Positions 36,018-48,801 of a stretch of DNA of 64,000 nt are shown here, one piece after another. Below the pieces are notes generated by a model. It saw only the letters and a list, made by a program, of their open reading frames with translations, was not told the origin of the DNA and searched no databases. This stretch comes from Thalassia testudinum. Taxonomy: Eukaryota > Streptophyta > Magnoliopsida > Alismatales > Hydrocharitaceae. The stretch lies in contig JAZHRO010000046.1 of assembly GCA_037157565.1 (NCBI GenBank), positions 15,908,501 through 15,972,500 of the forward strand. The letters are read 5' to 3'. Every line of letters begins with the position of its first letter. Positions within the stretch are counted from its first letter, which is position 1. The translations under genes were made by a program, and so were the position numbers.

Positions 36018-37630
36018 TACCCCCATAATTAGCTTTTACTAGTCCCTTAGCAAAATTCTATGAATCAAAATAGTTATTTAGGTCAGATGTAACCATCAGG
36101 ATGCCCTACTAAGGTGCATCTCTAGGAATCAGATCTTAATACCAATAATAGGCCTAGAGGTACTCAAGTACCAACCCAGACCTGACTAGCTTTTGCCTCA
36201 GTCTGCCGCGAAGGTTTCTAAGGTCCACAGGAACTAACCTAAGGTTCATTGTACCTAGCAGTTAAAGGACTCGTGCTTGAAACATGGTCAGTCCAGGTTC
36301 AATTTGCAAGTGCATTTTGTAAGAGAGAGATATAGAAGGGGAATTTGATTTGTGGAGTGCTTTCTCTCTCTTTTTCTTTTCATTATATTTTTCCTTAGAT
36401 CCATTGTCGGATTAGCCCTAAACATGGTCTGTATCGGATTCCTTGTCCCCACCATCAATCCTCGTAGGGTCCCTGGCAATCGATGCTTCGAGATAGCACC
36501 ACCCATGGCAAACCCCAGAACCCTGGCTTTCGAGATTTCAGGATAATCCTGCCCATGGCGTTCTGTAGTTAAATCCAAGCCCTGGCAATCGACATTTTGT
36601 GATAATGCCGCCCATGGTATCTGAACTAGCACAAGGTGCTTACATGCCTCTAGTAGGATATTTAGATATCCTAGGGATAAGCATCGAGGAGACGATATGT
36701 TATTGCGCATCTTTGAGGGAAATTTCCTACCTCTCCATGCTGGAAACTCATCCAAATCAACTTATGTTTTCGAGCCGCTCCTAATCTAGATCTTACGACC
36801 TTTTTCAGAATAGATTAAATGCCCTTTGGCATGATTTCATTATTTAGAGTGCACTAAACCAAACTGTGTGTGTGATTTAGGGTGCGTAAGTATCGAGTCC
36901 CACAAACCAGAGGTCAGTTAACGAGGTAGAATACTACCTAAGCCTTAGACCTAATACACAAGCTTTGCATTTTCCCCAACCCTTTCAGGACTAATCCGGA
37001 TCGTGACCAGTACGTGGGTGTTTAAATCTAATCAAATCCAAGAGGCCTAAGGTCGGTATTCGCCACTAACTCCTTAAGTTTTGGCATTGCAGGTCTTAAT
37101 TCATCATTCGATCCAACCCAGATTTTAAGTAAGTTCCATATTACTTTGAAGGGACTCCATTTCTTTTATCTTTTTGCTCCTTTCTTTTCTTTTCAATTTT
37201 TTTTTCTTCCTTCCTTTCAAAATGGCTCTCCTTTTTCCTCAATCCTCCTCTTTTTTTCTATGATGAAATATATAATTTTTTTGATGAAATCCTTTTTATG
37301 AATTGATTTTCACAGCATTTTGCACTTTCATACCCCCATGCCTATGTTTTGCAATGTCCTCATTGTAAATTAAGCGAGTTCGAGTTTAGCTTAGATCGTA
37401 CATTAGAATAGGTTCAAAGGATGGGTGGACAGATCGGGATGATTGCTGCGGATGATTTCAAGCTCTGGTACGAGTACCAAAGGTGGAGTCAGTTGTTCTA
37501 ATGGACGAACCTTAAAGTGCAATATGAGTTCAACAAAGAGATGTGTCAAAATGGTTTCGGGTTTTTCAAAAGATGACAGGTTACCTCCCGTTAAGCACTG
37601 AGTTTAATGCCATCAACCGAGAGCGATAAG
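36018..37630 (-). other. A2 spacer and post-pol region
   Basis: A tract TACCCCCAT (ATGGGGGTA on minus, 36018-36026) touches the LTR and is the likely polypurine tract for plus-strand priming. The internal polypurine block is at 37325-37372. The motif GGTTACCTCCC (37579-37589) matches the post-pol motif of B and A1. No coding frame is supported. It is colinear with 16590-18230 of A1. Confidence 0.7.
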
Positions 37631-37639
37631 CTCAAGGAG

Positions 37640-40304
37640 AATGGAGATCAAAAGATACCTCAGCCAAGTTCATATCAGTGAGTTCAATGAACGACTTGAG
37701 TCACTGGCCATTCATGATGAAAGGTTCAGAATCAAGGCTAGGTTGACTGATTTCGACGGCTCCATTTCCAAAGATTTGTCTTACCAAGAATGGTCTAATC
37801 CACTTAGATCTGAGTTTGCTTGGGAAGAGTTTAAGCTTGGCATCAAAGAGTAAGACTTTCTGACCAAGATGGAAAGATTTTCGCACAATGTGCCTGTCAT
37901 GGAAGGCTTTAACCCACTCTTTGTAGATATGCGAGTTCTTGTATGCATCATTGCGTAGTTCCGCGATCTCGCTCAATTGCAACCGACAGTGTATTCCAAC
38001 CTTCATCAGATCCAGATTGCACTTCCGTACTGCCCAATAGGCCTTATGCTCCATCTCTACGGGAAGGTGACATGCCTTTCCGTATGCTAATCTGAAGGGA
38101 GACATGCCTAATTGGGTTTTGTGGGCGATCCTATAGGCCCACAAAGCTTTTGGAAGGCGAGTAGACCAATCCTTCCTATTCGGCCAAACAATGACCTGAA
38201 GGGTCTTCTTGTTCTCTCAATTCGACAATTCTGGCAGTCCATTAGTCTGGGGGTGGTAAGGAGTCGAGATATGATGCAACACCCCATACTTTTTCATCAG
38301 GGACTGGAAGTGCACATTGTTGAAATGAGACCCGCCATTGTTGATGATGGCCTTAGGAACCCCAAATCTAGAAAAGATGTTCTCCTAGATAAATCAGAGG
38401 ACAACTTTACGATCACTAGTTCTTGTGGGGATGGCTTCAATCTATTTGGAGACATAATCAATAGCGAGTAGAATGTATTCGAAGCCATTGGATCCAAGAA
38501 AGGGTCCCATGAAATCAATTCCCCAAATGTCAAAGATTTCGCACACAATAATCAGGTTCAAGGGCATCATATCCCATGAGCCCATGTTGCTGAGGGTCTA
38601 ACAATGAGCACATGCCCTATAATACATTTGTGCATCTTTGAACATCGTAGGCCAGAAGAACCTGCACTGGACAATTTTCGCTGCGGTTTTACGCCCAGAG
38701 AAATGGCCACCGCAGGCCTGGTCGTGACAGAATGAGATTACGTCATTGACCTCATCGTTAGGGATGCATCTTCAGATCACCTGATCATTGCCAATGTGGA
38801 AGAGATACGGTTCCTCCCAAATATAGTACTTGGCCTTGGAAATCAGCTTGTCCCACTTGGAAGTTGCTCAATCTGGCAGGACTTTCCCCGTACCCAAGTA
38901 GTTCACTATATCAGCAAACCAGGGGAGACCGTGAATGGCTAGTAAATGTTTGTCCCGAAAATGCTCAATGATCAGACCAAATGGGTCAATGACTGAAGAA
39001 TGAAGATGAGACAAATGGTCAGCTACCACGTTTTGTTTTCCCACCTTGTCACGAATCTTAAGATCAAATTCTTGCAACAGCAAGATCCAACGGATTAGTC
39101 GAGGTTTCACATCCTTCTTCTCAAGTAAGTGCCTTACAACGGTGTGATCCAAGTAAATGATGACACGAGAACCTAGAAGATAAGATCTGAATTTCTCCAA
39201 GCCAAATACTACAGCCAACAACTCTTTCTCAGTAACTGTATAGTTACACTAAGCCTTGTCCAATGTCTTGCTGGCGTAGTAGATGACCACGGGTTTCCTG
39301 TCGACTTTCTGCCCAAGCACCTCACCCACTGCATAGTCAGATGCATCACACATGATCTCAAAGGGTAGAGACCAGTCAGGGGATTGTAGGATTGATGCTT
39401 GAGTAACCTGATCACGTAGGCTCTCAAATGCATGAGTGCACTCATCGGTGCTCTTGAAAGGGACATCCTTTGAGAGAAGATTAGTCTGGGGGCATGCGAT
39501 TTTTGAGAAATCAGGAATGAAACGGCTGTAAAACTGACATGCCCCAGAAAAGAACGAATGTCCTTGACCGAGCTAGGCATGGATAGCTTGGAAATCAAAT
39601 TAACCTTAGCTCGATCAACCTAGATGCCTTTTTCAGAAACAAGGTGACCCGGGACAATTCCCTCAAGTACCATGAAGTGGCTCTTTTCCCAGGAAAGAAC
39701 CAGATTCATGTCGAGACAATGCCTGAGGATTTGGACCAAGTGCAGGAGGCAATCATCAAAAGATTCCCCAAATATCGAGAAGTCGTGCATGAAGACTTGA
39801 AGGTATTCACCTACCATATCAGAGAATATGGTAATCATGCACCGCTGAAAGGTAACGGGTGCATTGCAGAGACCGAAAGGCATCCTACGAAATGCGTATG
39901 TTTCGTAGGGGCAGGCGAAGGTGGCCTTCTCTTGGTCCTCAGATGGATTGCTACCTGTTTGTAACCGGAGTACCCGTTCAAAAAGCAGAAGTATCAATTT
40001 TCCACTAGTTTCTTGAGTATCTGATCAATGAATGGTAGTGGGAAATGATCCTTCTTCATGGAGCATGTAGTCTTTGGTAATCAATACAGACTCTCCACGA
40101 GTTAGCTATACGGGTTGGTATAGTCTCTCCGATTTCAGTCATAATGATGGTGAGTCCTGCATTTTTGGGCACAACCTAGATTGGACTCACCCAGCGACTG
40201 TCGGAGATCGGGTAGATGATACCTGCATCTAACCACTTGATGATCTCCTTTTTCATGACCCTCTTGCAGATTAGGATTCAAGCGTCTCTGCATTTCACGG
40301 GATG
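37640..40304 (-). pseudogene. A2 reverse transcriptase, RNase H and integrase, broken
   Basis: From right to left: RT start ([13 protein letters not shown]) with a one-base insertion shortly after at about 40262; RT palm at 39997-39620 (RRMPFGLCNAPVTFQ, and a catalytic box changed to FMHDFSIFG, so a catalytic Asp is lost); connection 39598-39209 with frame damage; RNase H 39221-38868 ([27 protein letters not shown]); integrase pieces 38548-38297; and the integrase C-terminus 38144-37701 ([28 protein letters not shown]). Several stops and frameshifts. It normally copies the element RNA and integrates it. Its upstream part continues at 53740. Confidence 0.85.
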
Positions 40305-40309
40305 GTCGT
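40305..40309. repeat. Left target-site duplication of element C (GTCGT)
   Basis: GTCGT here and GTCAT at 53735-53739 differ by one G-to-A, which is C-to-T at a CpG on the other strand. With one copy removed, the A2 RT frame joins in register. Confidence 0.88.
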
Positions 40310-40618
40310 TGATTGCACCGCAAAAATACACCTGCAATTGTGTTGTCTTGTGCTATTTCCTAGCATTACCAGTGCATATTAGGTATCCATAGTCGCATTT
40401 GTAAAAATACACGCATGCATGCATTTAATTGAGAGGGGAGGAGAGTGAATAAAATGGCCTCAAAATTTACATTTTCTTCAAGTGCTGCTTCACAAAATTT
40501 CCATCTTTATTTTTATTTCTATTTGATTTTGAATTCTTCTTCGCGGCTGCAATGCATGGCAGCCTCTTCCTCGCACCATGTCATGCTTAGCATGCTCTGT
40601 AAGCCACTCCCTACAGCC

Positions 40619-40659
40619 GCATGCACAGCCATGCACAGCCAGGGCATGGCTGTGCATGC
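40619..40659. promoter_or_regulatory. Perfect 16-bp palindrome 10 bp upstream of the C TATA box
   Basis: The arm GCATGCACAGCCATGC (40619-40634) and its exact reverse complement (40644-40659) have a 9-base spacer. The TATA box follows at 40670. The 3' LTR keeps both arms (51611-51626 and 51636-51651) without change although the surrounding sequence has diverged. Confidence 0.82.
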
Positions 40660-41635
40660 CATCTTCCTCTATAAAATAGGCGCGGCTACCTTCTTTGCAC
40701 GAGAGCCTGGTCCATGCCAAGAAAACACCACAGCAACTTCTTCTCCAGGCCATCTCCTCCCCCTCTCCCTCCATACGCAGCCTCTCCTCTCTAAGGAGCC
40801 ACTCTGCAGGTAGGAGCACCTCACAGTGGTGCACAACCACCACTGTGAGTCCACCACCGCCCAGCTCATCAGAGAGCCGGTGGGCATGGTGGTTCTCTCT
40901 TTGTTTCAACGTTGAGCCACTTCCGCCATTGCTGCAGCTTCAAGGTCTGAAGCTCCGCAGCAGCAACAGCAAGTCAGCAGTAGCAGCGCCGGCCACCACG
41001 CACCTCAGGCGCCTGTCCCGCGTCCACCGTGCACGCCAACAGCCGCCCGCACTCCTCTCCACGTGCTGTGTTGCGAAGTCCTGCCCGCAGCCCAGCCGGC
41101 GCAACCTCTTTCACGCGCGTGCCGAGCCGCTCCACACCTCCCCGCACTCACGGAACCGGGCACACCCGGTCGTGCAGCTCGACCCGGCACTGTAGCCACT
41201 GTTCACGCATTTCAGCGGAACACTGCGGCTACATTGCGGTGACCGGTAAGTTTCTCACTTAACTGATCACCCGGTGCACCGCAACCGCCGCCAGCCCGCG
41301 CCCACGTCCCACCCTACGCCCGCTCCAGCTCCTGCCCACACGTCTGCGTGCGCCCGCGTTTGCCAGCGCCCGCACCCGCTCGCGTACACCTGCCTGCTTC
41401 TCCGCACTCGCACTCGCCTCTTCACGCAGCGCGGTGCGCTGCGGCCTCTCTCCCTCACGCTCACTCCCTCCAGCGCGCACGTCTTCGCTTGCCTACGTGC
41501 AGTGCGGTGCGCTGTGGCCATCAGACGTTGCCCCACTACTGCAGATGACTTAAAAGCGCCTTTTCTTCACAGCAGGCACTCTCTCTCTCACAGCACTCTC
41601 TCACTTCTCAGTAGACACATACACACACACACACT

Positions 41636-41789
41636 CTCACTACTATATACTTCTATATATATTTATATACATATATATATATATATACTTATATCTATAC
41701 ATATAGTAGTACCTATATACTTATGTATTAGTATACATACATACATACATATATATATATATATACTTATATATATATATATACAAATA

Positions 41790-41822
<33 letters not shown>

Positions 41823-41832
41823 TTTTCACATC
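41636..41832. repeat. (TA)n-type microsatellite in the C 5' LTR
   Basis: About 190 bases of TATATA and CATACATA repeats. The same site in the 3' LTR is about twice as long (52645-53030) and in the D LTR longer still (about 59340-59815). Confidence 0.85.
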
Positions 41833-42535
41833 TCTTACCATACGTTGTATCGCGGGAATAGCTGCACCAGTTGCTGATATTCCCCGATACACGCATACAG
41901 AAAGCGTGTTCGCATTCATCTTCCATCAATCCACCTTACACTCCACGCGGCACTTCGTCCTCTTGGTTGCGTCTTCCTAGACGACGACCGACTCGACACC
42001 GTGCTACACGCCATCTCCACCTCCACCCCTACCCCTTTATACATATATAATATTTACATATACATATATACTATATTTACTTTATTTCTATTTCTCTTTC
42101 ATGCCAGTAAAAAGATAAAAAAATATATATATAAGAGAAAAGATAATTCTTTACTTGCAGGTACTCAGTCTTGTGAATAGCAAGACCAATTTTGAAACCC
42201 TGATTTGGCTCAAAGCCAAGAACCTAATTTTGAGGGTGTACCTCAAGGACAAAACTTATCAGAAAAAAATCTTAAACAGAAAAACACCAAAAACAAAATA
42301 AATGAATGGAAGAGATTCGTTATAGGAAAGGCGTAGAAACTTCTTCTAATCCCACTTCTTTGAGTTCGACCCTGGGCCTAAAAGTGACCAAGATAAAATC
42401 AAATAGGCCAGGTAAAAAAAAAAATATTTTGTAAAGAGATGGTTAGGCTCGATTTAGGTTAACCACTATACGCATCTCAACGATAAAATCACCATATTAA
42501 CACAACCTGTCCGGGTCTACACCAAACCCTTTTCA

Positions 42536-42553
42536 TGAAGCCGTTGCCGGGGA
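42536..42553 (+). promoter_or_regulatory. Primer-binding site of element C (tRNA-Asp type)
   Basis: TGAAGCCGTTGCCGGGGA, two differences from the complement of the tRNA-Asp 3' end, directly after the LTR end CA. Confidence 0.88.
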
Positions 42554-43918
42554 AGTGCGCATTCAAGTAAGTTTTTACTCCATTCCTTTAATTTTTCTCT
42601 CCTCACACCCTTCTCTTCACGGGTGTTTTTGTTTGTTGTTGTGCAGGTGAACCTATTGCAAGGAGAAGGCAGGCAGACGAAGTCGGAGACGTAGGCAGAT
42701 CCAAGGTGGGAACGAGAGCATGAAGACGCCGACCGCACTGGAGCTCAGCACACGTTACTGAACAAGTAGGTCTTTCTTTCTTAGAAACCTAGGTTAACTT
42801 GTCACCTTAATAAAATTAAAAAAAAAAAAACTAGAAAAACTTCTTGGGAACTCTTGGGGCAAGTGGATTAAAATTCACTTGTTTGATTGTTTGCCTTCAC
42901 TCCCACCGCCCCGGGATTTCCTGCCAAACTTCGCATAGCAAAAATCCAAAAATCTTGATTCTTGAATTTTTCGCCGTGTGAAGTATTCTTTGAGGCAAAT
43001 AAAAAGATTGATTGCACCCCTCTTTGCCTCATTTATCTGCAATTTGGGATAACCTTTTTGGTAGGGAGACATGGAATTGAGTTGATTCTAACCCCACCAC
43101 GACCTTTCACGTGCCTAAGATTCGATCCCGAATACTTCAACCCCAACAATTTGATTCTCTTTATCTTTTGGTTGAGCCTTGTGTGTGGAAATCATTTTGG
43201 CGATTGTGAGCACTTGAATTAAAGTGCTTTGGCTCCCTTTCACACTAATCTAAAACTGATTCATGCATCCACACATATAAATCTCCATTTAGGGAAGCCC
43301 ATTGCATTGTAGCATGCATTAACCAACTAACATTGAGGAAGGGTTTGTTGGGCTAAGAAAAAAACTTGTATTTTCTCAAAACCCGGAGAATGGTTGAATT
43401 GGTATTTCAGCAAAATCCTAAAATCCATACTACTTAAGGCTGAACTCTAAAAACCATTCACCAATTAAAAGTTCAATTCGGGGAGATTTCCCTGTTGCAT
43501 GCTTGTTTTACACACTCTAAAAATCAATCACTTGGGCATTACCTATAAATAACGCCCTTCACATTCCAGAAGCACTTCATCCTAAACCTCTCACTAAAAT
43601 TGGTAGCAACTTGACCCTTATTAAGAATTGGAGGTCTAACTACCTGCGTGCAGCGCCTATGTGCTGGTGAGGGTTCTCGCGTGCTATCGGGTGTCTAAGA
43701 CTGGGGCAAACGGCCTTTCAATCTGGCCTGGTGGTTCCGCGGTGCTCGCATTCGGTTCCGTAGTCGTGATAGTAGGTAACTTAGATTTTTAGGCCTAAGG
43801 GCACACTGTAGAGGTTAGGAATTTGATTGTATTGATTTGTCATCAAGTGTACCTTTGCAGCATCATTTCTCTCATCTCTTTTCCCTTCTTATCCCCTTAA
43901 TTCTTCTTGCGGTAGTGC
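42554..43918 (+). other. 5' leader of element C
   Basis: About 1.36 kb, no supported coding frame. Its last 120 bases (from about 43800, GGGCACACTGTAGAGG) match the right edge of the window in reverse (D leader, 63877-64000). Confidence 0.65.
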
Positions 43919-45354
43919 ATGTTTGGGAGGAGATCACAAAACCCTGAACTGTGTGAATTGCCTAATAATTTTAGAAAAGAAGCCGAATCGTCCTCCTCCT
44001 CCACAAACATGGCTGCACGCCCACCCTGAAATCCCAAGGGAGGAAACCGCCCTCAAAACCCACCAGGAGGTGGAGCCTTAGATCCCATAACCTGCCTCCA
44101 AGCCCAAATGGAAATGTATAATGAACAAATTGAAGCCATAAGGGAAACATTGGAGGAAATGCAAAATCCTCCTGAACGGGAGGAGCCTAGGTCTCTTAGC
44201 TCCTATCAGAATCCCGCTGCTATAGAGACCATAGGACAAATTCGGGTCCCCATGGGCGAGGATGACTTTGAATTGAAACCTAACATAGTTGGCCTGATAA
44301 ATTTTCACTTCCATGGTCTTGCAAGTGAAGATCCTTTTCTCCACTTGGAGGACTTAACCCGATTGGCTGAAACAGTTAAACCAAGAAATATCAGGTTACC
44401 TATAGTCCTCATGAAAATGTTCCCATTTTCATTACGGGATAAAGCGTCGCAGTGGTTACGCACCCTTGGGAGAACCATCCACTCTTGGGAAGAGATGCGA
44501 ACAGCTTTTCTCAAGAAGTTCTTCCCAATCGGGCGAACCAATGCGCTTCGCCGTGCTATCACTTCATTTACGCAACAAAACGACGAACAATTTCATGAGG
44601 CATGGGAGAGGTATAATGACCTCCTCAGGAAGTGTCCGCACCACAGTCTGCCTAAGTGGCATATAGCCCAGATTTTCTACTATGGGCTAAATGAGACTTT
44701 GAAGCAGATTGCAGACACTTCCTGCGGAGGGAATTTCATGAATAAAGACGAGAATGGAGCATCCGAATTATTTGAAAATATGAGCGAAAACTCAATGAAT
44801 AATGCTTCCATTATCGCGTTTAATCGTACCAGCCTACCCCGTAATGTCCACGAAGTTGACACAGGACCCCCCCATTCATCCACTGATCTTAGCCTTATCA
44901 CACAGAAACTGGATGAAGTCTCCGTCATGCACAAGAAGCTGGACGAGCTTCTGGCCAACCCCGCCCGTTCTATGGCAAACACCCCTACCTCACCACTTCG
45001 TCACAATTCCAATTCTTCCAATACCAGGCTTATCCTGAGAAACCCCGTAAGACCTTCCTTACCGAGTGTCGCACGGAGCGATTTGGTAAGTCATGTGGAT
45101 CTGGCTTCTGCGAACCAGTATTTTGACACGGAGGACCAAGCCTCTGTGTGCTAGGATGCATATTTACATGCGGACACGTCTTTTGGCATAGAAGACGCTT
45201 ACGCCCTGGGAACAACCCATTCTCTGCCACTTATAACCCATGGTGGTGAAATCATCCAAATTTCGCATGGTCCAACAACCCGCAATGCCAAAACCCCGCA
45301 GGTGGACCAATGTGACCATCCGCACCCGTCATCCCAAGGGCCCAATCTAATCCT
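43919..45354 (+). pseudogene. Element C gag, one early stop and a frameshift
   Basis: The start at 43919 (MFGRRSQNPEL) is shared with D. A TGA at 44027-44029, probably from CGA, interrupts codon 37, after which the frame is open from 44108 to 45154. The gag core is clear: FELKPNIVGLINFHFHGL, FPFSLRDKASQWLRTLG, FLKKFFPIGRTNALRRAI, WERYNDLLRKCPHHSLP, then SCGGNFMNKDENGASELF and MSENSMNNAS. After a stop at 45154 (VC-stop) and a one-base loss near 45200, the continuation follows in another frame. Gag should package the element RNA and, in trans, might package D RNA. Confidence 0.88.
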
Positions 45355-46098
45355 ATGGCAAATCTGCCATCGGGTCCTTGCATACCACAAACAGAACACG
45401 CATCAAGCCCTCTTGATAAATTGATGCGAATGATGACGAAAATGTCAAAGCGCTATGAAGAGAACATGACCTCTCTTCAGCACCAATTGGTGCAACAGAA
45501 TGCTGAGATCAGTCAACTACGCATGGTGACTCGATCTCTGGGCACTCTTCCCGCCCAACCTGTTCCAAACCTGCGAAATTTCGTACCCAGTGGTCCTCAA
45601 CCACGGGTACGACCTTCTCAGGGGTAGGTTCATCAAATTCTGCAGGCTTCGAGCATTCCACCAGGATTTCAGGCTAATCCCGCTATAGCACCTCACTCTT
45701 ATGTCCCTATTGCGAACCCTCCTCCGCCGTAAGATCCCACTTGACCCGCATCGTCCAATGCTATCACTACGAGGAGCGGTAAGCAAACCATCGATCCGCC
45801 TCGACCTGATCCTGGCCCGTCTTCTTCATCACCCTCTCATTCGGGATGCACACCGCATTCGCGAGAGGACAATGCACCTAAATTGGTGCCAGAATCAGTT
45901 CCATTCCCTGAGGCTCTACTGAGGGAGCCAAAAGGCAGAAAGAAAGATACGCAGGCTTTTGATAACCTGCGTAATTTGTTCAGGGACGTAGAAATCAAGG
46001 TACCCCTGCTTTAGGCTATCGACCACATACCTACTGTCACCCGATTTCTCAAAGACTACACAACACCCAGGCGACAGTCAAATAAAACTAAGAATCCG
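45355..46098 (+). pseudogene. Element C gag C-terminus and linker to protease
   Basis: 45355-45627 encodes MANLPSGPC, LDKLMRMMTKMSKRYEENM and a short coiled-coil-like Q-rich stretch, then a proline-rich tail (LPAQPVPNLRNFVPSGPQP). It is closely matched by residues 158-250 of the D ORF. The rest to 46098 is decayed, with the FLKD-type linker seen in A2 and B recognisable near 46040. Confidence 0.75.
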
Positions 46099-46866
46099 GT
46101 GGTTCTCTCGCCTCATGCAAGTTGTGCTATACTGTCAAACCTACCACCGAAGCAGAAAGATGCAGGCACACCACTGATTTCCTGTAGCATCCAAGGCTGC
46201 AATTTTAACCGTGCCCTACTTGATCTAAGATCTTCCATCAATCTTATACCGACCATCATGCTCCAAAAATTTTCCTTGGGAAATCTGAAACCCACCCTTG
46301 TCACATTACAGTTGGCAGATCGTTCTATCAAAATTCCAAAGGGTGTGGTGGAAGACGTGGTGGTTAGGGTCAACAGTCTCTGTTTTCCTGTTGACTTTCT
46401 TGTTTTAGATATGGAAGTTCCTAGCTCACTTTCTGATTGTCCGATCATCCTTGGTCGACCTTTCTTGGCCACAGTCCGTGCCCATATCAACTGCGAGTCA
46501 AGCTGTATTGAGATTGCCGTTGGATCTGAAAAGCTCAAGCTTAACATCTTCAAGGCAGCCAAGAACTTTGATTGCGATTGCATCGAGGATGACATGTCTG
46601 ACGAGGACATGGCCGCCAGCGCGTCTATCGGACTAATTGGAACCTATTCTGACTGCTGCGGATTACCTGTATACACTGACAATTGCTTGACCGACACATA
46701 TTGTGACGTTCCCCCATCCCTCCCTTGTCCCATACCTTCTCCTAACCAGACTTCTGACGAGATTTTCTCCACTTCCCATACCTCGTGGTCTGAGTCATAT
46801 CCGGGCTACTCACCGTCGGTCCACACTCTCGAAGATCGGATTGCCCTTTCTTTCCCACCAAATTAG
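46099..46866 (+). pseudogene. Element C protease with damaged active site
   Basis: Aspartic-protease region. The active-site motif that reads DLGASI in B and A2 is DLRSSI here (about residues 42-47), so the flap-side Gly and Ala are replaced. The partner motif IILGRPFL is intact. It continues into an acidic linker (DDMSDEDM, then SWSESYPGYSPS) that is also kept in D. The frame ends at a TAG at 46866, where D has Gln. The protein should cut the polyprotein; this one probably cannot. Confidence 0.85.
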
Positions 46867-48801
46867 GCAGATTTGCAACTCCACACTGGGACCTTGAGCC
46901 CACATACTTCTCACTGGGGCTATTCCTTTTTGGATCCATCTATCCAAGAAGCCCCTCTTCTTGGCCAATCTAAGGGCCAACTTCTTCCTCCTGACTTGTT
47001 TTCTGATCCGCCTGGGACACTCTCATCCTAAGAAATGCCAGATCTTTCACCATCCACTCCTGAGCTGAAAGAGCTGCCTAGTACACTTAAGTATGTTTTT
47101 CTGGGGCCAAATGAAATGCTCCCCGTAATCATCAGTTCAAAATTGACCAGGGAGCAAGAGTGCAAACTAACAAAGGTCCTCATAGAACACAAGGCAGCCA
47201 TTGGATGGTCTTTATCAGACTTATCTGGCATTAGCCCCTCCTACTGTACTCACCGTATATATACGGAGGAGGAGGCTCGACCTTCCCGCGAGATGCAGCG
47301 ACGTCTCAACCCTAACATGCGGGAGGTCATTAAGAAAGAAATTATTAAGTGGCTGGATGCGGGTATAATCTACCCGATCAGCGACAGCCCCTGGGTGAGT
47401 CCGATTCACGTTGTACCCAAAAAGGCGGGACTCACCATCCGTGTCAATGATAGGGGCGAATCCATCCCTACACGCACTCCTACATCTTATAGAGTGTGTG
47501 TAGATTATAGGAAACTCAATGCTGCAACTAAATACGATCACTTTCCGCTACCTTTCATTGACCAAATCCTGGAGAGGTTAGTAGGAAATAAATTTTTCTG
47601 TTTCCTGGATGGATTCTCAGGATATAACCAGGTGGCAATTGGCCCCCAGGACCAAGAGAAAATCACTTTTAGCTGCCCCTTCGGCACCTTTGCATTTAGA
47701 AGGATGTCGTTCGAACTTTGCAATGCGCTAGCAACTTTCCAGAAATGTATGCTGGCGATATTCCATGACATGGTGGGTGACTTTCTCGAGGTCATCATGG
47801 ATGACTTTTCGATCTTTGGACCATCTTTTGATGACCGTCTTGCCAACCTGACCCGTATCCTTAGGAGATGTATTGATGTAAACCTCGTGCTTTCTTGGGA
47901 AAAAAGTCATTTTAACGTGCACGAGGGAATTGTTCTCGGACATATCATCTCCGATAGGGGTATTGAAGTTGACAGAGCTAAGCTTGATGTAATTGTTGAT
48001 TTACCTATGCCTGGCTCTGTCAAACAAATCCACTCCTTCCTGGGACACGTCGATTTCTATAGAAGATTTATCAAAGATTTCTCCAAGATTTCTCGACCTT
48101 TAACTCATCTCCTATCGACCGACGTACCCTTCGATATGGGCCCCGACTGCATACGAGCATTCATGCAGCTGCATAATGCTGTCACCAAGGCCCCTATTCT
48201 CCAGCCACCTGATTGGTCCCTCGACTTTGAACTCATGTGTGACGCTTCCGACCTTGCAGTCGGAGCCATCTTGGGACAAAGACGCGATAGACACTCCATG
48301 GTGTACTACGCCAGTAAGACGTTGGATGAGGCCCAGCATAATTATACTACCATTGAAAAAGAACAACTGGCGGTCGTCTTTGGGCTGGAGAAATTCCGCT
48401 CTTACCTTCTGGGCTCACACGTTATTGTTTTCACTGATCACGTAGCCATTCGCCATCTCATGCATAAGAAGGATGCCAAGCCTAGACTAATTCGTTGGTT
48501 CCTTCTGCTTCAAGAATTTGACATTGAGATCCGCGATAAGGTCGGAGCCCAGAATGTTGTGGCTGATCATCTTTCCAGACTAGACCCTGACCATATTGGA
48601 CTTACTCTGCCGATCAATGAAATTTTTCCTGATGAGCACCTATTGACAATTAATGTGGCAAGTGGACCATGGTATGCCGACATTGCCAAAATTACCTTGC
48701 TTCTAGATCCCTTCCACGTGGCTGGCCTAAAAACCAGCGCGAGCGTCTCATTGCAGAAGCAAAGTATTATTTTTGGGATAATCCACTTCTTTTTCGAATA
48801 G
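46867..48801 (+). pseudogene. Element C reverse transcriptase and RNase H (588 codons open from 47035)
   Basis: The best preserved enzyme of the window. Residues 19-24 YVFLGP, about 90-120 RRLNPN to [11 protein letters not shown], 157-162 DYRKLN, 188-199 [12 protein letters not shown], and catalytic MDDFSIFG at 255-262. RNase H follows with MCDASD at 401-406, [20 protein letters not shown] at 441-460, FTDH at 466-469 and ADHLSRL at 510-516. The region normally RRMPFGLCNAP reads [11 protein letters not shown] (P-to-S, G-to-E, P-to-L), which should harm the enzyme. A frameshift at about 48690 separates it from integrase. 46867-47034 is the linker with stops. Confidence 0.92.

Larger units (their letters stand above)
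40310..42535 (+). repeat. 5' LTR of element C (2226 bp)
   Basis: It runs from TGATTGCACCGC to ACCCTTTTCA. TATA box TATAAAATA at 40670-40678, a perfect 16-bp-arm palindrome just upstream, a GC-rich leader (about 40980-41540), an AT-rich microsatellite (about 41640-41830) and a U5 motif at 42364-42376. The ORFs on both strands at 40445-40909 recur in the 3' LTR only because the LTRs are copies. Confidence 0.93.

Noticed and set aside
40445..41861. ORFs on both strands of the C 5' LTR, repeated in the 3' LTR (51440-52984).
   Set aside because: Their recurrence is explained by LTR identity. They overlap on opposite strands and one runs into the AT microsatellite (poly Tyr-Ile). No domain.
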